A stretch of DNA of 50,472 nt from [Zimmermannella] faecalis ATCC 13722 (GTDB lineage Bacteria; Actinomycetota; Actinomycetes; Actinomycetales; Microbacteriaceae), in NCBI RefSeq assembly GCF_000381765.1, contig NZ_KB907086.1, positions 1-50,472 of the forward strand, given 5' to 3'. Below the pieces are notes generated by a model. The model worked only from the letters and a program-made list of their open reading frames with translations. It was not told the DNA's origin and did not search any database. Shown here piece after piece: positions 1 through 7,899 of this stretch; position 1 is the stretch's first letter; every line of letters begins with the position of its first letter. The position numbers and the translations under genes are program-made.

Positions 1-863
1 GGTGCGTCGCCCGTTCGGGCGGCACGCCTGCTCGGGATTGGTATCCAAACCGCGGCCAGGTGGCGGCGGAAGTATGTCGGGATGACCGCTATCGAGTTGC
101 GCGACTACGCCCCGTTCACGATCGAGCACGACGAGATCGGGCGGGGCTTGTCGTTCGAAGAACGCGTCGTGATCCAGGCCGGGATCCGGGACGGGCGCAC
201 TCAGTCCCGGATCGCGGCCGATATCGGCCGGGACCGGTCCGTGGTGGGTTACGGCAAGACCTGGCGAAACAGTTGTCGCTGGGCCGCACCCACCGCAAGT
301 CGCGCTCGTCCACGGACCTGCGGGGACGAGCGGTGTACGCGGACGCGTTCAAGATCAGTGAACGCCCGCCCGAGGTCGAAGACCGTGCCGTGCCGGGACA
401 TTGGGAAGGCGATCTGATTGTCGGGCCAGGGAGCAAGTCCGCGATTGGCACGCTCGTGGAACGCACGACCCGGTTCGTGATCTTGCTACACCTGCCGAAC
501 GGGCACACCGCGGCTCAGGTCGCAACGCAAATGCTCCGGCAGATGCGGCATCTGCCGGAGCATTTACGTCGATCGATCACGTGGGACCGGGGAACCGAGT
601 TAGCGGAGTACCAGCGGACCGAAACCGAGCTGGTCGAGGCCGTGTATTTCGCGGACCCGCACTCGCCCTGGCAGCGCGGATCGAACGAGAACACGAACCG
701 GTTGTTACGGCATTGGTTCAAAAAGGGCAGCGACCTGTCCGGGTACACGCAGCAGGATCTGGACGTGGTCGCGCGCAAACTCAACACGCGACCCCGCCCG
801 ACCCTGGACTACGACACCCCAGCCAAACGCCTCAACCAGCTCCTTGTTGCATCCACCGGTTGA
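1..863 (+). pseudogene. IS30-family transposase, internally deleted and frameshifted
   Basis: Two parts of one transposase lie in different frames. Frame 1 is open from base 1 through an ATG at 82 to about 245. It encodes an N-terminal helix-turn-helix region (LSFEERVVIQAGI, then RIAADIGRDRSVV). From about 262 the product continues in frame 3 with the catalytic core: Asp in HWEGDLIVG, Asp in TWDRGTE and Glu in GSNENTNRLL, so the DDE triad survives. IS30 transposases are usually about 350-450 residues. The stretch that normally joins the HTH to the core (second HTH and linker) is missing, so this is a deletion plus frame change rather than a single-base slip. It ends with TGA at 861-863. It is probably inactive, although the catalytic domain itself is intact. 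The true start lies upstream of the window. Confidence 0.75.
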
Positions 864-906
864 CACCGCCAGCCTCAAAACAGCAAAAATCGACCACTCA
901 ACTGGG
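1..906 (+). mobile_element. IS30-family insertion sequence remnant, right part
   Basis: The element is recognised from the DDE transposase remnant it carries. Its left end lies before the window. The right end is placed at about 885-906 only because coding stops at 863 and the stop codon of the neighbouring LCP gene begins at 911. I could not define terminal inverted repeats or a target duplication from one end. Confidence 0.6.
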
Positions 907-910
907 GTAG

Positions 911-2278
911 TTAGGGCTCGGGGACGTGGCCGTCAAGGGCGTCCTCGATGAGGGTGTGGCCGTACTCGTAGTCGGGCACGACGTCATCAACCTCGAACAG
1001 CGGCGGCGCGAGATCGAGGCGCACGTTGTCGTCGCGGCCGCGCGACTTCAGCGCGAGATCGGCCACGATGCCCACCTCGCCCTTCGGGAGATCAGTCGTC
1101 ACTACCTCGTCGACCGCGTTGAGAATCGCGCTCGAGTGCTGCGCCATCGCGCCCGGCAGCTGCGCGATGATCGCATCCTGCAGCTCTCGCTGCCGCTCCA
1201 TGCGCGCGTAGTCGGTCGTCTCGTAGCGGCTGCGCGCGTACCAGAGCGCCGTCTCGCCGTTCAGGGTCTGCAGGCCAGGTTCGATGTAGGCGGTCGGCGG
1301 CGTCCAGCCCGGCGAGCCGTCGTCGTTGATGCCCATCGCGATGCGTTCCTGCACGTCGATCTCGACGCCGCCCATCGCGTCGACGAGGTCGGCGAAGCCC
1401 TGCATGTTGATCATGACGTAGTAGTGAATGTCGAGGCCCGTAATCCATTCGACGGCGTCGCGGGTCGCCTCGATGCCGGGCTCCGACCCCTTGCTCTCGG
1501 CGTCGGGGTACATGTCGTAGTCGTACACGGTCACCTCGGTGTACACCGAGTTGAGGTAGCAAACGTCGACGTTGCAGGCCGAGTAGTCGTCGGGATACAT
1601 GTCCTTCATCGGCCCGTCGACGAACCCGAAGTCGGTGAGCGTACGCGGCAGGCCGATCGTCGTGAGCCGACCCGAGACGACGTCGAAGCTCATGACGCTG
1701 ATCGAGTCGGGCCGCACGCCCTCGCGGTCCTCCCCCTCGTCACCGCCGAGCAGCATGATGTTGATGCGGCCGTCGGTCGGCATCTTCAGGCCGCCGTTCG
1801 GTCCGCCGAACAGGTTCTCGACCGTGTTCCGCACGACCCCGAGCTGCGTCGCAACGAAGCCGCCGACAAACACCGGGGTCACGCACGACACGAGCGCGAC
1901 GACGAGCACGAGTCCGCGCGCGAGCGCGTCAACCCGAATGAGCCGCGCCTGCCGCAGCGTCTCGACCATCGTCACGGCCATCCAAATGCCGTAGCCGAGG
2001 AAGAACCAGGCGGTGAGCCGCAGCCCCCACGAGGTCGTCAGCGGGAACAGCAGCAGGCTTCGCAGCAGAAACCACAGCGCCACGACCGCGATGATCGCGA
2101 ACAGGCAGAACAGCCAGAGCCGCAGCCCCGCGCGACCGAACCGCCGGTTGCCGGCGAGCAGCGGCCCCGCGCCCGGCACGAGGAGGTTCGCGACGATGAG
2201 CCACCACGCGCGCCGAGTCATGAACTCCGGCGACGAAAGGTCGGGAGTGCGCAGCGGTCGGGCGGAAGTTCGTTGCAT
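911..2278 (-). CDS. LytR-CpsA-Psr (LCP) family cell-wall glycopolymer ligase
   Basis: LCP proteins attach lipid-linked teichoic-acid-like or capsular polymers to peptidoglycan on the outer face of the membrane. The 455-residue product starts with a cytoplasmic stretch and about four hydrophobic segments (near residues 24-43, 50-72, 86-105 and 121-144), more than the single anchor of classic LCPs. The LCP domain begins near residue 171 (INIMLLGGDEG). It has the polyprenyl-phosphate site residues expected in the family: Asp and Ser in GVRPDSISV, the Arg in GLPRTL, and the C-terminal signature WYARSRYETTDYARMERQ. It lies 121 bases downstream of purE on the same strand and could be read with purK-purE, but it also has its own -10-like hexamer near the ATG. 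Its stop lies a few bases from the IS30 remnant, so the element landed just past the gene without cutting it. Confidence 0.9.
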   Translation of the reverse strand: MQRTSARPLRTPDLSSPEFMTRRAWWLIVANLLVPGAGPLLAGNRRFGRAGLRLWLFCLFAIIAVVALWFLLRSLLLFPLTTSWGLRLTAWFFLGYGIWMAVTMVETLRQARLIRVDALARGLVLVVALVSCVTPVFVGGFVATQLGVVRNTVENLFGGPNGGLKMPTDGRINIMLLGGDEGEDREGVRPDSISVMSFDVVSGRLTTIGLPRTLTDFGFVDGPMKDMYPDDYSACNVDVCYLNSVYTEVTVYDYDMYPDAESKGSEPGIEATRDAVEWITGLDIHYYVMINMQGFADLVDAMGGVEIDVQERIAMGINDDGSPGWTPPTAYIEPGLQTLNGETALWYARSRYETTDYARMERQRELQDAIIAQLPGAMAQHSSAILNAVDEVVTTDLPKGEVGIVADLALKSRGRDDNVRLDLAPPLFEVDDVVPDYEYGHTLIEDALDGHVPEP

Positions 2279-2287
2279 GTGGTGAGA

Positions 2288-2293
2288 AACCTA
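2288..2293 (-). promoter_or_regulatory. Putative -10 hexamer of a leaderless LCP transcript
   Basis: On the minus strand TAGGTT lies nine bases before the ATG at 2278. It matches the actinobacterial TANNNT hexamer at a distance that would start the mRNA at or next to the start codon. No clear -35 was seen. Confidence 0.4.
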
Positions 2294-2399
2294 GGTCGCG
2301 GATGCGGTCAGTGGCGGCACGTGCGGACGCCCCGAGGGAATATACCCCCGGCCGCCCTGGAGTACGTGGACTGCCACCGCGCGCTGCCGGAGCGGGCGC

Positions 2400-2900
2400 C
2401 TACAGCTGCGCCTTGAGCGCGTCGTTCTTCTCAGCGACCATCGCGGTGAGTCCGTCGGCGTACGCCTGCAGCCGCGCCGCAACCTCGGGGTCGTGCGAGC
2501 CGATGATGCGGGCCGCGAGGATACCCGCGTTCTTCGCGCCGCCGATCGACACGGTCGCAACGGGGATGCCCGCGGGCATCTGCACGATCGAGAGCAGCGA
2601 GTCCATGCCGTCGAGGTACTTGAGCGGCACGGGCACGCCGACGACCGGCAGGGTCGTCATGGATGCGACCATGCCCGGCAGGTGCGCGGCCCCGCCGGCC
2701 CCCGCGACGATGACCTCAATGCCGCGGGCGGCCGCTCCGCGCGCGTAGTCGACCATCTTGTCGGGCGTGCGGTGCGCCGACACGACCTCGACCTCGGCGG
2801 CGACGCCGAGCTCGGTGAGAATGTCGCGGGCCTCGTGCATGACCCGCCAGTCGGAGTCTGACCCCATGATGATGCCCACGCGGGGCGCCTGGTCGCTCAC
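2400..2900 (-). CDS. purE: N5-carboxyaminoimidazole ribonucleotide mutase PurE
   Basis: PurE moves the carboxylate of N5-CAIR to carbon 4 to give CAIR in de novo purine synthesis. The 166-residue product is the normal class I length. It shows GSDSDW (residues 13-18), SAHRTP (41-46, active-site His) and [12 protein letters not shown] (67-78), which form the nucleotide site. The GTG start at 2900 is preferred because it overlaps the TGA of purK by four bases (GTGA). The same reading frame stays open far upstream, but there it only shadows purK. Translation is probably coupled to purK, the usual partner that makes N5-CAIR. Confidence 0.96.
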   Translation of the reverse strand: MSDQAPRVGIIMGSDSDWRVMHEARDILTELGVAAEVEVVSAHRTPDKMVDYARGAAARGIEVIVAGAGGAAHLPGMVASMTTLPVVGVPVPLKYLDGMDSLLSIVQMPAGIPVATVSIGGAKNAGILAARIIGSHDPEVAARLQAYADGLTAMVAEKNDALKAQL

Positions 2901-4033
2901 TTTGCGGCCTCCTCGTCGTCGAATCCGGCGGCCGCGGCGCGGGCGGCGTAGGCGACCTCGTCGACATTCGCGCCGCTCACGGTCACGTGCCCCACCTTGC
3001 GGCCCGGGCGGGCCGACTTGCCGTACGTGTGCAGCTTTGCCTCGGGGTGCCGGCGCATCACCTCGGCGAAGCGGTCGGTGATCGCGCCTTCCTGCGGCCC
3101 GCCGAGGACGTTGATCATGACGGTCGCCGCGTCGCGCGCCTCCGCCGACCCGAGCGGCAGGTCGAGCACGGCCCGAAGGTGCTGCTCGAACTGGCTCGTG
3201 CGGGCGCCGTCCATCGTCCAGTGCCCCGAGTTGTGCGGGCGCATCGCGAGCTCGTTCACGAGTACGCGACCGTCGTTCGTCTCGAACAGTTCGACCGCGA
3301 GCACGCCGGTGACGTCGAGGCCTTCGGCGATGCGCTCGGCGATCTCGCGCGTCACGTCGCTTTCCCGGGCGCTCGCGCCGGGCGCCGGGGCGAGCACCTC
3401 CTTGCACACGCCGTTCTGCTGCACCGTCTCGACGAGGGGCCACGCGACGATCTCGCCCGACGGGCGGCGCGCGACGAGCTGCGCGAGCTCGCGGCGGAAG
3501 TCGACGAGTTCCTCGACGAGCAGCGCGTCGAAGTCGCCGAACCAGTCGTCGCCCTCGCTGCCGGCGCGCACGATCCGCACGCCGTGCCCGTCGTATCCGC
3601 CCCGCGGGGTCTTCAACACGGCGGCACCGCCGTGCTCGCCGATGAACGCGTCGAGCTCGGCCGCCGAGGTCACCTCGGCCCACTCGGGCACGGGCGAGCC
3701 GAGCTCGGTGAGCCGTTTGCGCATCTCGAGCTTGTCTTGCGCGAACCGCAGCGCGTGCGGGCCGGGATGCACGGCGACACCGTCGTCGACAAGGGCCTGG
3801 AGCACCTCCTGCGGCACGTGCTCGTGGTCGAAGGTAATGACGTCGACCCCGCGCGCGAACTCGCGCACCGTGTCGAGGTCGCGGTAGTCGCCCACCTGCG
3901 TCGCCGCGAGCCGGGCCGACGACCCCTCGGCCTCGGCGAGCACGCGAATCTCGAGCCCGAGTTCGACGGCCTGCGGCACCATCATTCGGGCGAGCTGCCC
4001 ACCACCGATAACCCCGACGACTGGTACTGGCAT
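2897..4033 (-). CDS. purK: N5-carboxyaminoimidazole ribonucleotide synthase PurK
   Basis: PurK is an ATP-grasp enzyme that makes N5-CAIR from AIR, ATP and bicarbonate, feeding PurE. The 378-residue product has the N-terminal dinucleotide-like motif GGGQLARM (near residues 9-16), the ATP-grasp loop PRGGYDGHG and the C-terminal [13 protein letters not shown] typical of PurK. The ATG at 4033 puts the glycine-rich motif at the usual distance. Longer in-frame starts would add a low-complexity basic extension and overlap the divergent GtrA gene. Transcription runs purK-purE and possibly into the LCP gene. The 220-base gap to the divergent gtrA-like gene must hold its promoter. Confidence 0.95.
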   Translation of the reverse strand: MPVPVVGVIGGGQLARMMVPQAVELGLEIRVLAEAEGSSARLAATQVGDYRDLDTVREFARGVDVITFDHEHVPQEVLQALVDDGVAVHPGPHALRFAQDKLEMRKRLTELGSPVPEWAEVTSAAELDAFIGEHGGAAVLKTPRGGYDGHGVRIVRAGSEGDDWFGDFDALLVEELVDFRRELAQLVARRPSGEIVAWPLVETVQQNGVCKEVLAPAPGASARESDVTREIAERIAEGLDVTGVLAVELFETNDGRVLVNELAMRPHNSGHWTMDGARTSQFEQHLRAVLDLPLGSAEARDAATVMINVLGGPQEGAITDRFAEVMRRHPEAKLHTYGKSARPGRKVGHVTVSGANVDEVAYAARAAAAGFDDEEAAK

Positions 4034-4142
4034 GAATATCCTTCGGAAGTTGTAAGTCAAAGCCGCAGCTGTCGAGTTTGCAGCCTCGGCGGCGATACTG
4101 ATGCTGGCGTAACCGCGGCTCGGCGACGACCGCATCCCGCCC

Positions 4143-4199
4143 ATTCTCGCACCCGAACGCTGGCGCACCGAGCTTCGGCGCAGGCGCGCGTGCGAGAAT
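4143..4199. repeat. Inverted repeat in the purK/gtrA divergent intergenic region
   Basis: Ten-base perfect arms (ATTCTCGCAC at 4143-4152 and its complement at 4190-4199) are separated by 37 bases. Each arm read outward contains TGCGAGAAT, so both flanking genes face the same element. It could be a shared regulator site or paired extended -10-like elements. A small GGCGGC-GAA-GCCGCC hairpin follows at 4204-4218. Confidence 0.4.
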
Positions 4200-4253
4200 C
4201 GTCGGCGGCGAAGCCGCCACACATTGCACCCGAGCCCACACGGAAGCGCATTG

Positions 4254-4835
4254 ATGAGACAACAGCCGCAACGCGACGATGACCCGTCGTGGCGCGATTC
4301 ACGGCACCCACACTCGGGCGCCATTGCGATCATCGCGGCCGAAGAAGCCGACGCGCGCACGCACCCCGATGCGCATCCACGCCGCGGCAGCCGCGACTGG
4401 TGGGGCCACCTCGTCACGCAGTTGTTCAAGTTCGGCCTCATCGGCGGGCTCGGCGTCATCGTCGATATGGGCGTGTTCAACCTGCTGCGCGCGACGGTGC
4501 TGTCGCCGAGCGAGGTCACGTGGGGCCCGATGGCGGCGAACATCATCGGCACGCTCGTCGCGATCGTCTTTAACTGGGCCGGTAACCGCTTCTGGACGTT
4601 CCGCAAGGAACGCCACATCACCTCGACGTCGCGCGAGGCGATCGAATTCTTCGCGGTGAGCATCGCGGGACTGCTCATCGGCCTCGTGCCGCTGTGGATC
4701 ACCCACTACGGCATCGGCTGGACCAGCCCGCTCGCCGACAACATCTCGAAGCTCGTCGGTATCGGCCTCGGCTCGATCTTCCGCTTCGCGCTCTACCGCT
4801 GGTGGGTCTACTCGCCCCGCCGCGCCGTCGCGTAG
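4254..4835 (+). CDS. GtrA-like small membrane protein
   Basis: GtrA/DPMS-type proteins are four-helix membrane proteins thought to move or present polyprenyl-linked sugars for cell-surface polysaccharides. The 193-residue product has a charged cytoplasmic N-terminus of about 50 residues. Four hydrophobic segments begin at [18 protein letters not shown], then [33 protein letters not shown] and [20 protein letters not shown]. The GNRFWTF and [11 protein letters not shown] motifs are typical of the family. The ATG at 4254 is chosen because GGAAG lies seven bases before it. An in-frame TTG at 4224 lacks such a site. Together with the LCP gene it fits a cell-envelope role, but its sugar is unknown. 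Confidence 0.85.
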   Translation: MRQQPQRDDDPSWRDSRHPHSGAIAIIAAEEADARTHPDAHPRRGSRDWWGHLVTQLFKFGLIGGLGVIVDMGVFNLLRATVLSPSEVTWGPMAANIIGTLVAIVFNWAGNRFWTFRKERHITSTSREAIEFFAVSIAGLLIGLVPLWITHYGIGWTSPLADNISKLVGIGLGSIFRFALYRWWVYSPRRAVA

Positions 4836-4853
4836 CTTCGCACAACGACGAAA

Positions 4854-4881
4854 CTGGGCGCCACGTTCCCGTGACGCCCAG
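4854..4881. terminator. Bidirectional hairpin between gtrA-like gene and ectB
   Basis: CTGGGCG at 4854-4860 pairs with 4875-4881, and CACG pairs with CGTG inside, across one mismatch and a four-base loop. It sits between two convergent genes and can serve both strands. There is no long T run. Confidence 0.6.
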
Positions 4882-4899
4882 CCATGACCGCGAGGTTCG

Positions 4900-6168
4900 C
4901 TACGACTTGACCTCGGCGAGCGAGCGAGCCGCACGGGCGAGCAGGTCGATGCCGGCCTTGAGGTCGGCCTCGTCGATGACGAGCGGCGGCAGGAACTTCA
5001 GCACCTGGTCGTCGGCGCCCGCGCACTCGATGATGAGGCCGTTCTTGAAGGCCTCCTTGCTCATGCGGCCGGCCCAGGCACGGTCGGTCTTCGACTCGAT
5101 GCCAAAGACGAGGCCGCGGCCGCGCACCTCGAGCTCGAGCTTCGGGTGCTCGGCGACGATCGACTCGAGTCCCTCGCGCAGCGTCTCGCTCAGCTTCGCG
5201 ATGTGCCGCTCGAGCTCGGTGTCGGCCCAGTAGGTCTCGATCGCGCGGCGGGCCGCGACGAACGCGAGGTTGAGGCCGCGGAATGTGCCCGAGTGCTGGC
5301 CCGGCTTCCAGACGTCGAGGTCAGAGCGAATGAGCAGCAGCGCCATCGGCAGGCCGTAGCCGCCGATCGACTTCGAGAGCGTGACGAGGTCGGGCACGAT
5401 GCCCGCCTCTTCCCAGCTGAAGAACTTGCCGGTGCGACCGACGCCGACCTGAATGTCGTCGGCGATGAGCAGAATGCCGCGCTCCTTCGTGAGGGTGCGC
5501 AGGCGCTGCAGCCATTCGCTCGAGGCGACGTTGATGCCGCCCTCGCCCTGCACCGTCTCGACGATGACGGCGGCCGGGTGGTCGACGCCGCCCGAGGCGT
5601 CGTCGAGCATCTTCTCGAGCAGGTCGAGCGTGTCGAAGTCGGCGCCGAGGTAGCCGTCGTAGGGCATGCGGGTGACGTTGCCGAGGTCGACCCCGGCGCC
5701 CTTGCGGAAGTTCGCGCCCGCGGTCGCCGAGACGGCGCCGAGCGACACCCCGTGGAAGGCGTTCGTGAACGCGATGACGTTGCTGCGGCCCGTGGCGATG
5801 CGCGCGAGCTTCAGCGCGGCCTCGACGGTGTTCGCGCCGGTCGGGCCCGTGAACTGCACACGGTAGTCGAGCCCGCGGGGTTCGAGGATGTGCTGTTCGA
5901 AGGCCTCGAGGAACGCGCGCTTTGCGCTCGTCGCCATGTCGAGGCCGTGCACGATGCCGTCTTCGACGATGTAGTCGAGCAGCGCCTGCTTGAAGTTCTC
6001 GTTGTTGTGACCGTAGTTCAGGGTGCCTGCGCCGGCGAAGAAGTCGAGGTACTCGGTGCCGTCTTCGGCGGTGATGCGCGCGCCCTTGGCCGACGTGAAC
6101 ACGGCCGGAAACGCGCGGATGTATCCGCGGACTTCGGATTCGCGACGATCAAAGACATCCATGTTCAT
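4900..6168 (-). CDS. ectB: L-2,4-diaminobutyrate:2-oxoglutarate aminotransferase (EctB type), without ectA/ectC
   Basis: This class III PLP aminotransferase forms L-2,4-diaminobutyrate (DAB) from aspartate semialdehyde and glutamate. The 422-residue product matches EctB throughout: MDVFDRRESEVRGYIRAFP at the start, FFAGAGTLNYGHNN, GPTGANTVEAALKLAR, IADDIQVGVGRTG (PLP-binding Asp near 238) and TLSKSIGGYGLPMAL with the Schiff-base Lys near 266. The ATG at 6168 has AGGAGG five bases upstream. Neither ectA nor ectC is adjacent. The upstream neighbours on the same strand are the PH-domain gene (49-base gap) and birA. In known ectoine producers ectABC are clustered, so a different use of DAB is likely here, for example the diamino acid of group B peptidoglycan, or a siderophore or polyamine. 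That use is inference. Confidence 0.9.
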   Translation of the reverse strand: MNMDVFDRRESEVRGYIRAFPAVFTSAKGARITAEDGTEYLDFFAGAGTLNYGHNNENFKQALLDYIVEDGIVHGLDMATSAKRAFLEAFEQHILEPRGLDYRVQFTGPTGANTVEAALKLARIATGRSNVIAFTNAFHGVSLGAVSATAGANFRKGAGVDLGNVTRMPYDGYLGADFDTLDLLEKMLDDASGGVDHPAAVIVETVQGEGGINVASSEWLQRLRTLTKERGILLIADDIQVGVGRTGKFFSWEEAGIVPDLVTLSKSIGGYGLPMALLLIRSDLDVWKPGQHSGTFRGLNLAFVAARRAIETYWADTELERHIAKLSETLREGLESIVAEHPKLELEVRGRGLVFGIESKTDRAWAGRMSKEAFKNGLIIECAGADDQVLKFLPPLVIDEADLKAGIDLLARAARSLAEVKS

Positions 6169-6217
6169 GCTGGCCTCCTCGGCACTTTGTTGGCCCGGTT
6201 GTGTGTCTCGTTCGACA

Positions 6218-6838
6218 CTACCGCGCGGGGTTTCCCGTAAGCTCACGCAACGCCTGCGTGACGGTCACGGCGTTCGGCACATCCCGCAGTTCGAGCCGCA
6301 GGCCACTCACCGAGAGCAGCACGATCGTGCCCGAGCCGAAGATCGACTGCCACGCGTTGCGCCGCATCTCGACGCTCGCGACCTGGTGGTGCGGCAGGTC
6401 GTGCGTCGTGTTCGTCGTCTGCCCCTTGCGGGTCGTCGTGCGGTAGGTCGTGATGGTGTAGCGCGTGCGCAGCCAGGCGATCACCGGCACGAGCCCGAGC
6501 GCGACGAACGCGGCGCCGGCGAGGATGCCCCACCACAGCCACGCGCCCGGCTCGCGCACCTCGCGGAACGAGTAGCCGATGACCCCGGCGCACGCGATCA
6601 TGACGAGGCTCGGGAGCACGACGCGAATCGCGTGCTTGCGGATGCGCGCGATCGTCACCTCGGCGACGGCACGGGGTGCGTGGTGCTGAGCCGCGTGCTG
6701 CTGAGATGCGTGCTGCTGAGATGCGTGCTGCGCCGACACGTGCTGCGGCGCCGCCGGCTGCGCGTGCTGCTGCGGCCGGTACGGCGGCGGCTGGTGCCCC
6801 GGGTGCCCCTCTGGTGGCGGCGCGAACGGGCTGCTCAC
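6218..6838 (-). CDS. PH-domain (bPH2/YdbS-like) membrane protein
   Basis: The 206-residue product has a Pro/Gln/His-rich cytoplasmic N-terminus of about 60 residues. Two adjacent hydrophobic helices follow (VVLPSLVMIACAGVIGYSF and LWWGILAGAAFVALGLVPVIAWL). Then comes a bacterial PH-like domain with the hallmark order RTRYTITTYRTT, TTHDLPHHQVASVEMRRNAWQSIFGSG and a closing LRDVPNAVTV. Such proteins are common membrane proteins of unsettled function. The GTG at 6838 overlaps the TGA of birA by four bases, so it is probably co-translated with birA. The histidine-rich start is coded by short tandem repeats and is likely disordered. Confidence 0.82.
   Translation of the reverse strand: MSSPFAPPPEGHPGHQPPPYRPQQHAQPAAPQHVSAQHASQQHASQQHAAQHHAPRAVAEVTIARIRKHAIRVVLPSLVMIACAGVIGYSFREVREPGAWLWWGILAGAAFVALGLVPVIAWLRTRYTITTYRTTTRKGQTTNTTHDLPHHQVASVEMRRNAWQSIFGSGTIVLLSVSGLRLELRDVPNAVTVTQALRELTGNPAR
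6695..6754. repeat. 15-bp tandem repeat inside the PH-domain gene
   Basis: Four units start at 6695, 6710, 6725 and 6740, each beginning GTGCTGC. The first two are identical and the others diverged. They keep the frame and code for the repeated Gln-His-Ala stretch. Slippage is the likely origin. Confidence 0.7.
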
Positions 6839-7731
6839 GCGTCGCTCCCGTCGGCGGCGAGGCGCAGGTGCTGCACGTCGCCGACGCGAAGCGTGTGCGT
6901 CGCGCCCTGTTCGTCGGTGACGAGCAGCTCGCCCGTCGACGTGATGCCCGAGGCGGTGCCGACGAGGTCGGCGTCGTCGAGCCGCGAGACGCGCACGCGA
7001 CGGCCGAGGGTCGACAGGTGTTCGCGCAGCTCGTCGGCGAGCCCCGAGGTCTCGGCGTCGCCGTCGTGGGCGATGAGCGCGTCGATGCGCGCCGCGAGCT
7101 CGGCGACGTAGGCGGCGGCGAGTTCTTCGGCCGGCACGCGAATGCCGAGGTCGGTGAGCGCGGTCGCGTTCGCGAGCGCGTCGGCGGCGGCATACGCCTC
7201 CGACGCCTGCGCTGCCGCGAACGCCGCCCCCGCGGCGGCCGGTGGTGCGACGATCGGGATCGGTGTCGTGAGAGCCTGCGGGTCGCGCAGGTTGATGCCG
7301 GTGCCGACGACGCAAGCGAACCGCTCGCCGCCCACGATGACGCCGAGAATCTCGCCGAGGATGCCCGCGGTCTTGCGCCCCTCGACGAGCACGTCGTTCG
7401 GCCACTTCAGTTCGATGCGCGCGGCCTGTTCCTCCCCCGCGAGGCGCGCGAGGGTCGCTCGGAGCGCGAGCCCCGCGGCGAGCGTGACCCAGCCGATCGA
7501 CGTGCGCGCCGCATCCGCCTCAAACTCGAGGTACGTCGAGATCGCGAGCGACGCGCCGGGGGTGTCGATCCACTCGCGCTCGAGGCGGCCGCGCCCGGCA
7601 GTCTGGTTCGTCGTGGCGAGCGACGCGTACTGCTCGATCGGGACCTCGTCGGCGAATTGCCGTCGCACGGCGTCGTTCGTCGAGTCGACCTCGTCGAGCC
7701 AGTCAATGTGGGGTGCACTCGCAGCAGTCAT
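6835..7731 (-). CDS. birA: Biotin--[acetyl-CoA-carboxylase] ligase, monofunctional
   Basis: BirA activates biotin with ATP and attaches it to the BCCP lysine of biotin enzymes. The 298-residue product begins almost directly with the catalytic domain: DSTND (16-20), the biotinyl-AMP loop QTAGRGRLEREW (43-54), KWPNDVLVEGRKTAGIL (109-125) and a C-terminal SH3-like domain. It has no N-terminal winged helix, so it should not act as a repressor. The ATG at 7731 has AGGA five bases upstream. An alternative ATG at 7824 would add 31 residues, mostly a repeated REDLGGI stretch coded by 21-bp repeats, and is less likely. It lies divergent to the acyl-CoA carboxylase beta gene, a biotin-dependent complex, which fits its job. 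Confidence 0.94.
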   Translation of the reverse strand: MTAASAPHIDWLDEVDSTNDAVRRQFADEVPIEQYASLATTNQTAGRGRLEREWIDTPGASLAISTYLEFEADAARTSIGWVTLAAGLALRATLARLAGEEQAARIELKWPNDVLVEGRKTAGILGEILGVIVGGERFACVVGTGINLRDPQALTTPIPIVAPPAAAGAAFAAAQASEAYAAADALANATALTDLGIRVPAEELAAAYVAELAARIDALIAHDGDAETSGLADELREHLSTLGRRVRVSRLDDADLVGTASGITSTGELLVTDEQGATHTLRVGDVQHLRLAADGSDA

Positions 7732-7738
7732 AGTGTTC

Positions 7739-7801
7739 CTATCTTCGCGGATGCGCCCGAGATCTTCGCGGATGCCTCCGAGATCTTCGCGAACGGGCCC
7801 G
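7739..7801. repeat. Three 21-bp tandem repeats upstream of birA
   Basis: The units at 7739-7759, 7760-7780 and 7781-7801 share the core ATCTTCGCG; the first two also share GATGC. They fill the 5' region of birA on one side and the promoter side of the carboxylase gene on the other. Confidence 0.8.
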
Positions 7802-7886
7802 GTCAACGTCGCCGATTGTGACAATCGTCAAGAGATTTCCGTCTTCACTACGAGGTTTCATCCACATCTTCGGGCGCGCGCACGTA

Positions 7887-7892
7887 TAGGCT
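7887..7892 (+). promoter_or_regulatory. Putative -10 hexamer for a leaderless carboxylase transcript
   Basis: TAGGCT is followed by exactly seven bases and then the ATG at 7900. No ribosome binding site is visible before this ATG, which supports leaderless initiation. Confidence 0.5.
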
Positions 7893-7899
7893 GGGCCGG

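Noticed and set aside
926-2416. 496-residue open frame on the plus strand
   Set aside because: It is the complement of the LCP gene in a GC-rich region; its product is His/Arg/Val-rich with no recognisable domain.
2400-4271. 623-residue reading of purE with a long N-terminal extension
   Set aside because: The extension is the purK gene read in another frame; the GTGA overlap at 2897-2900 gives the true start.
4900-6168. Ectoine biosynthesis operon
   Set aside because: Only ectB is present; the neighbours are PH-domain, birA and GtrA-like genes.
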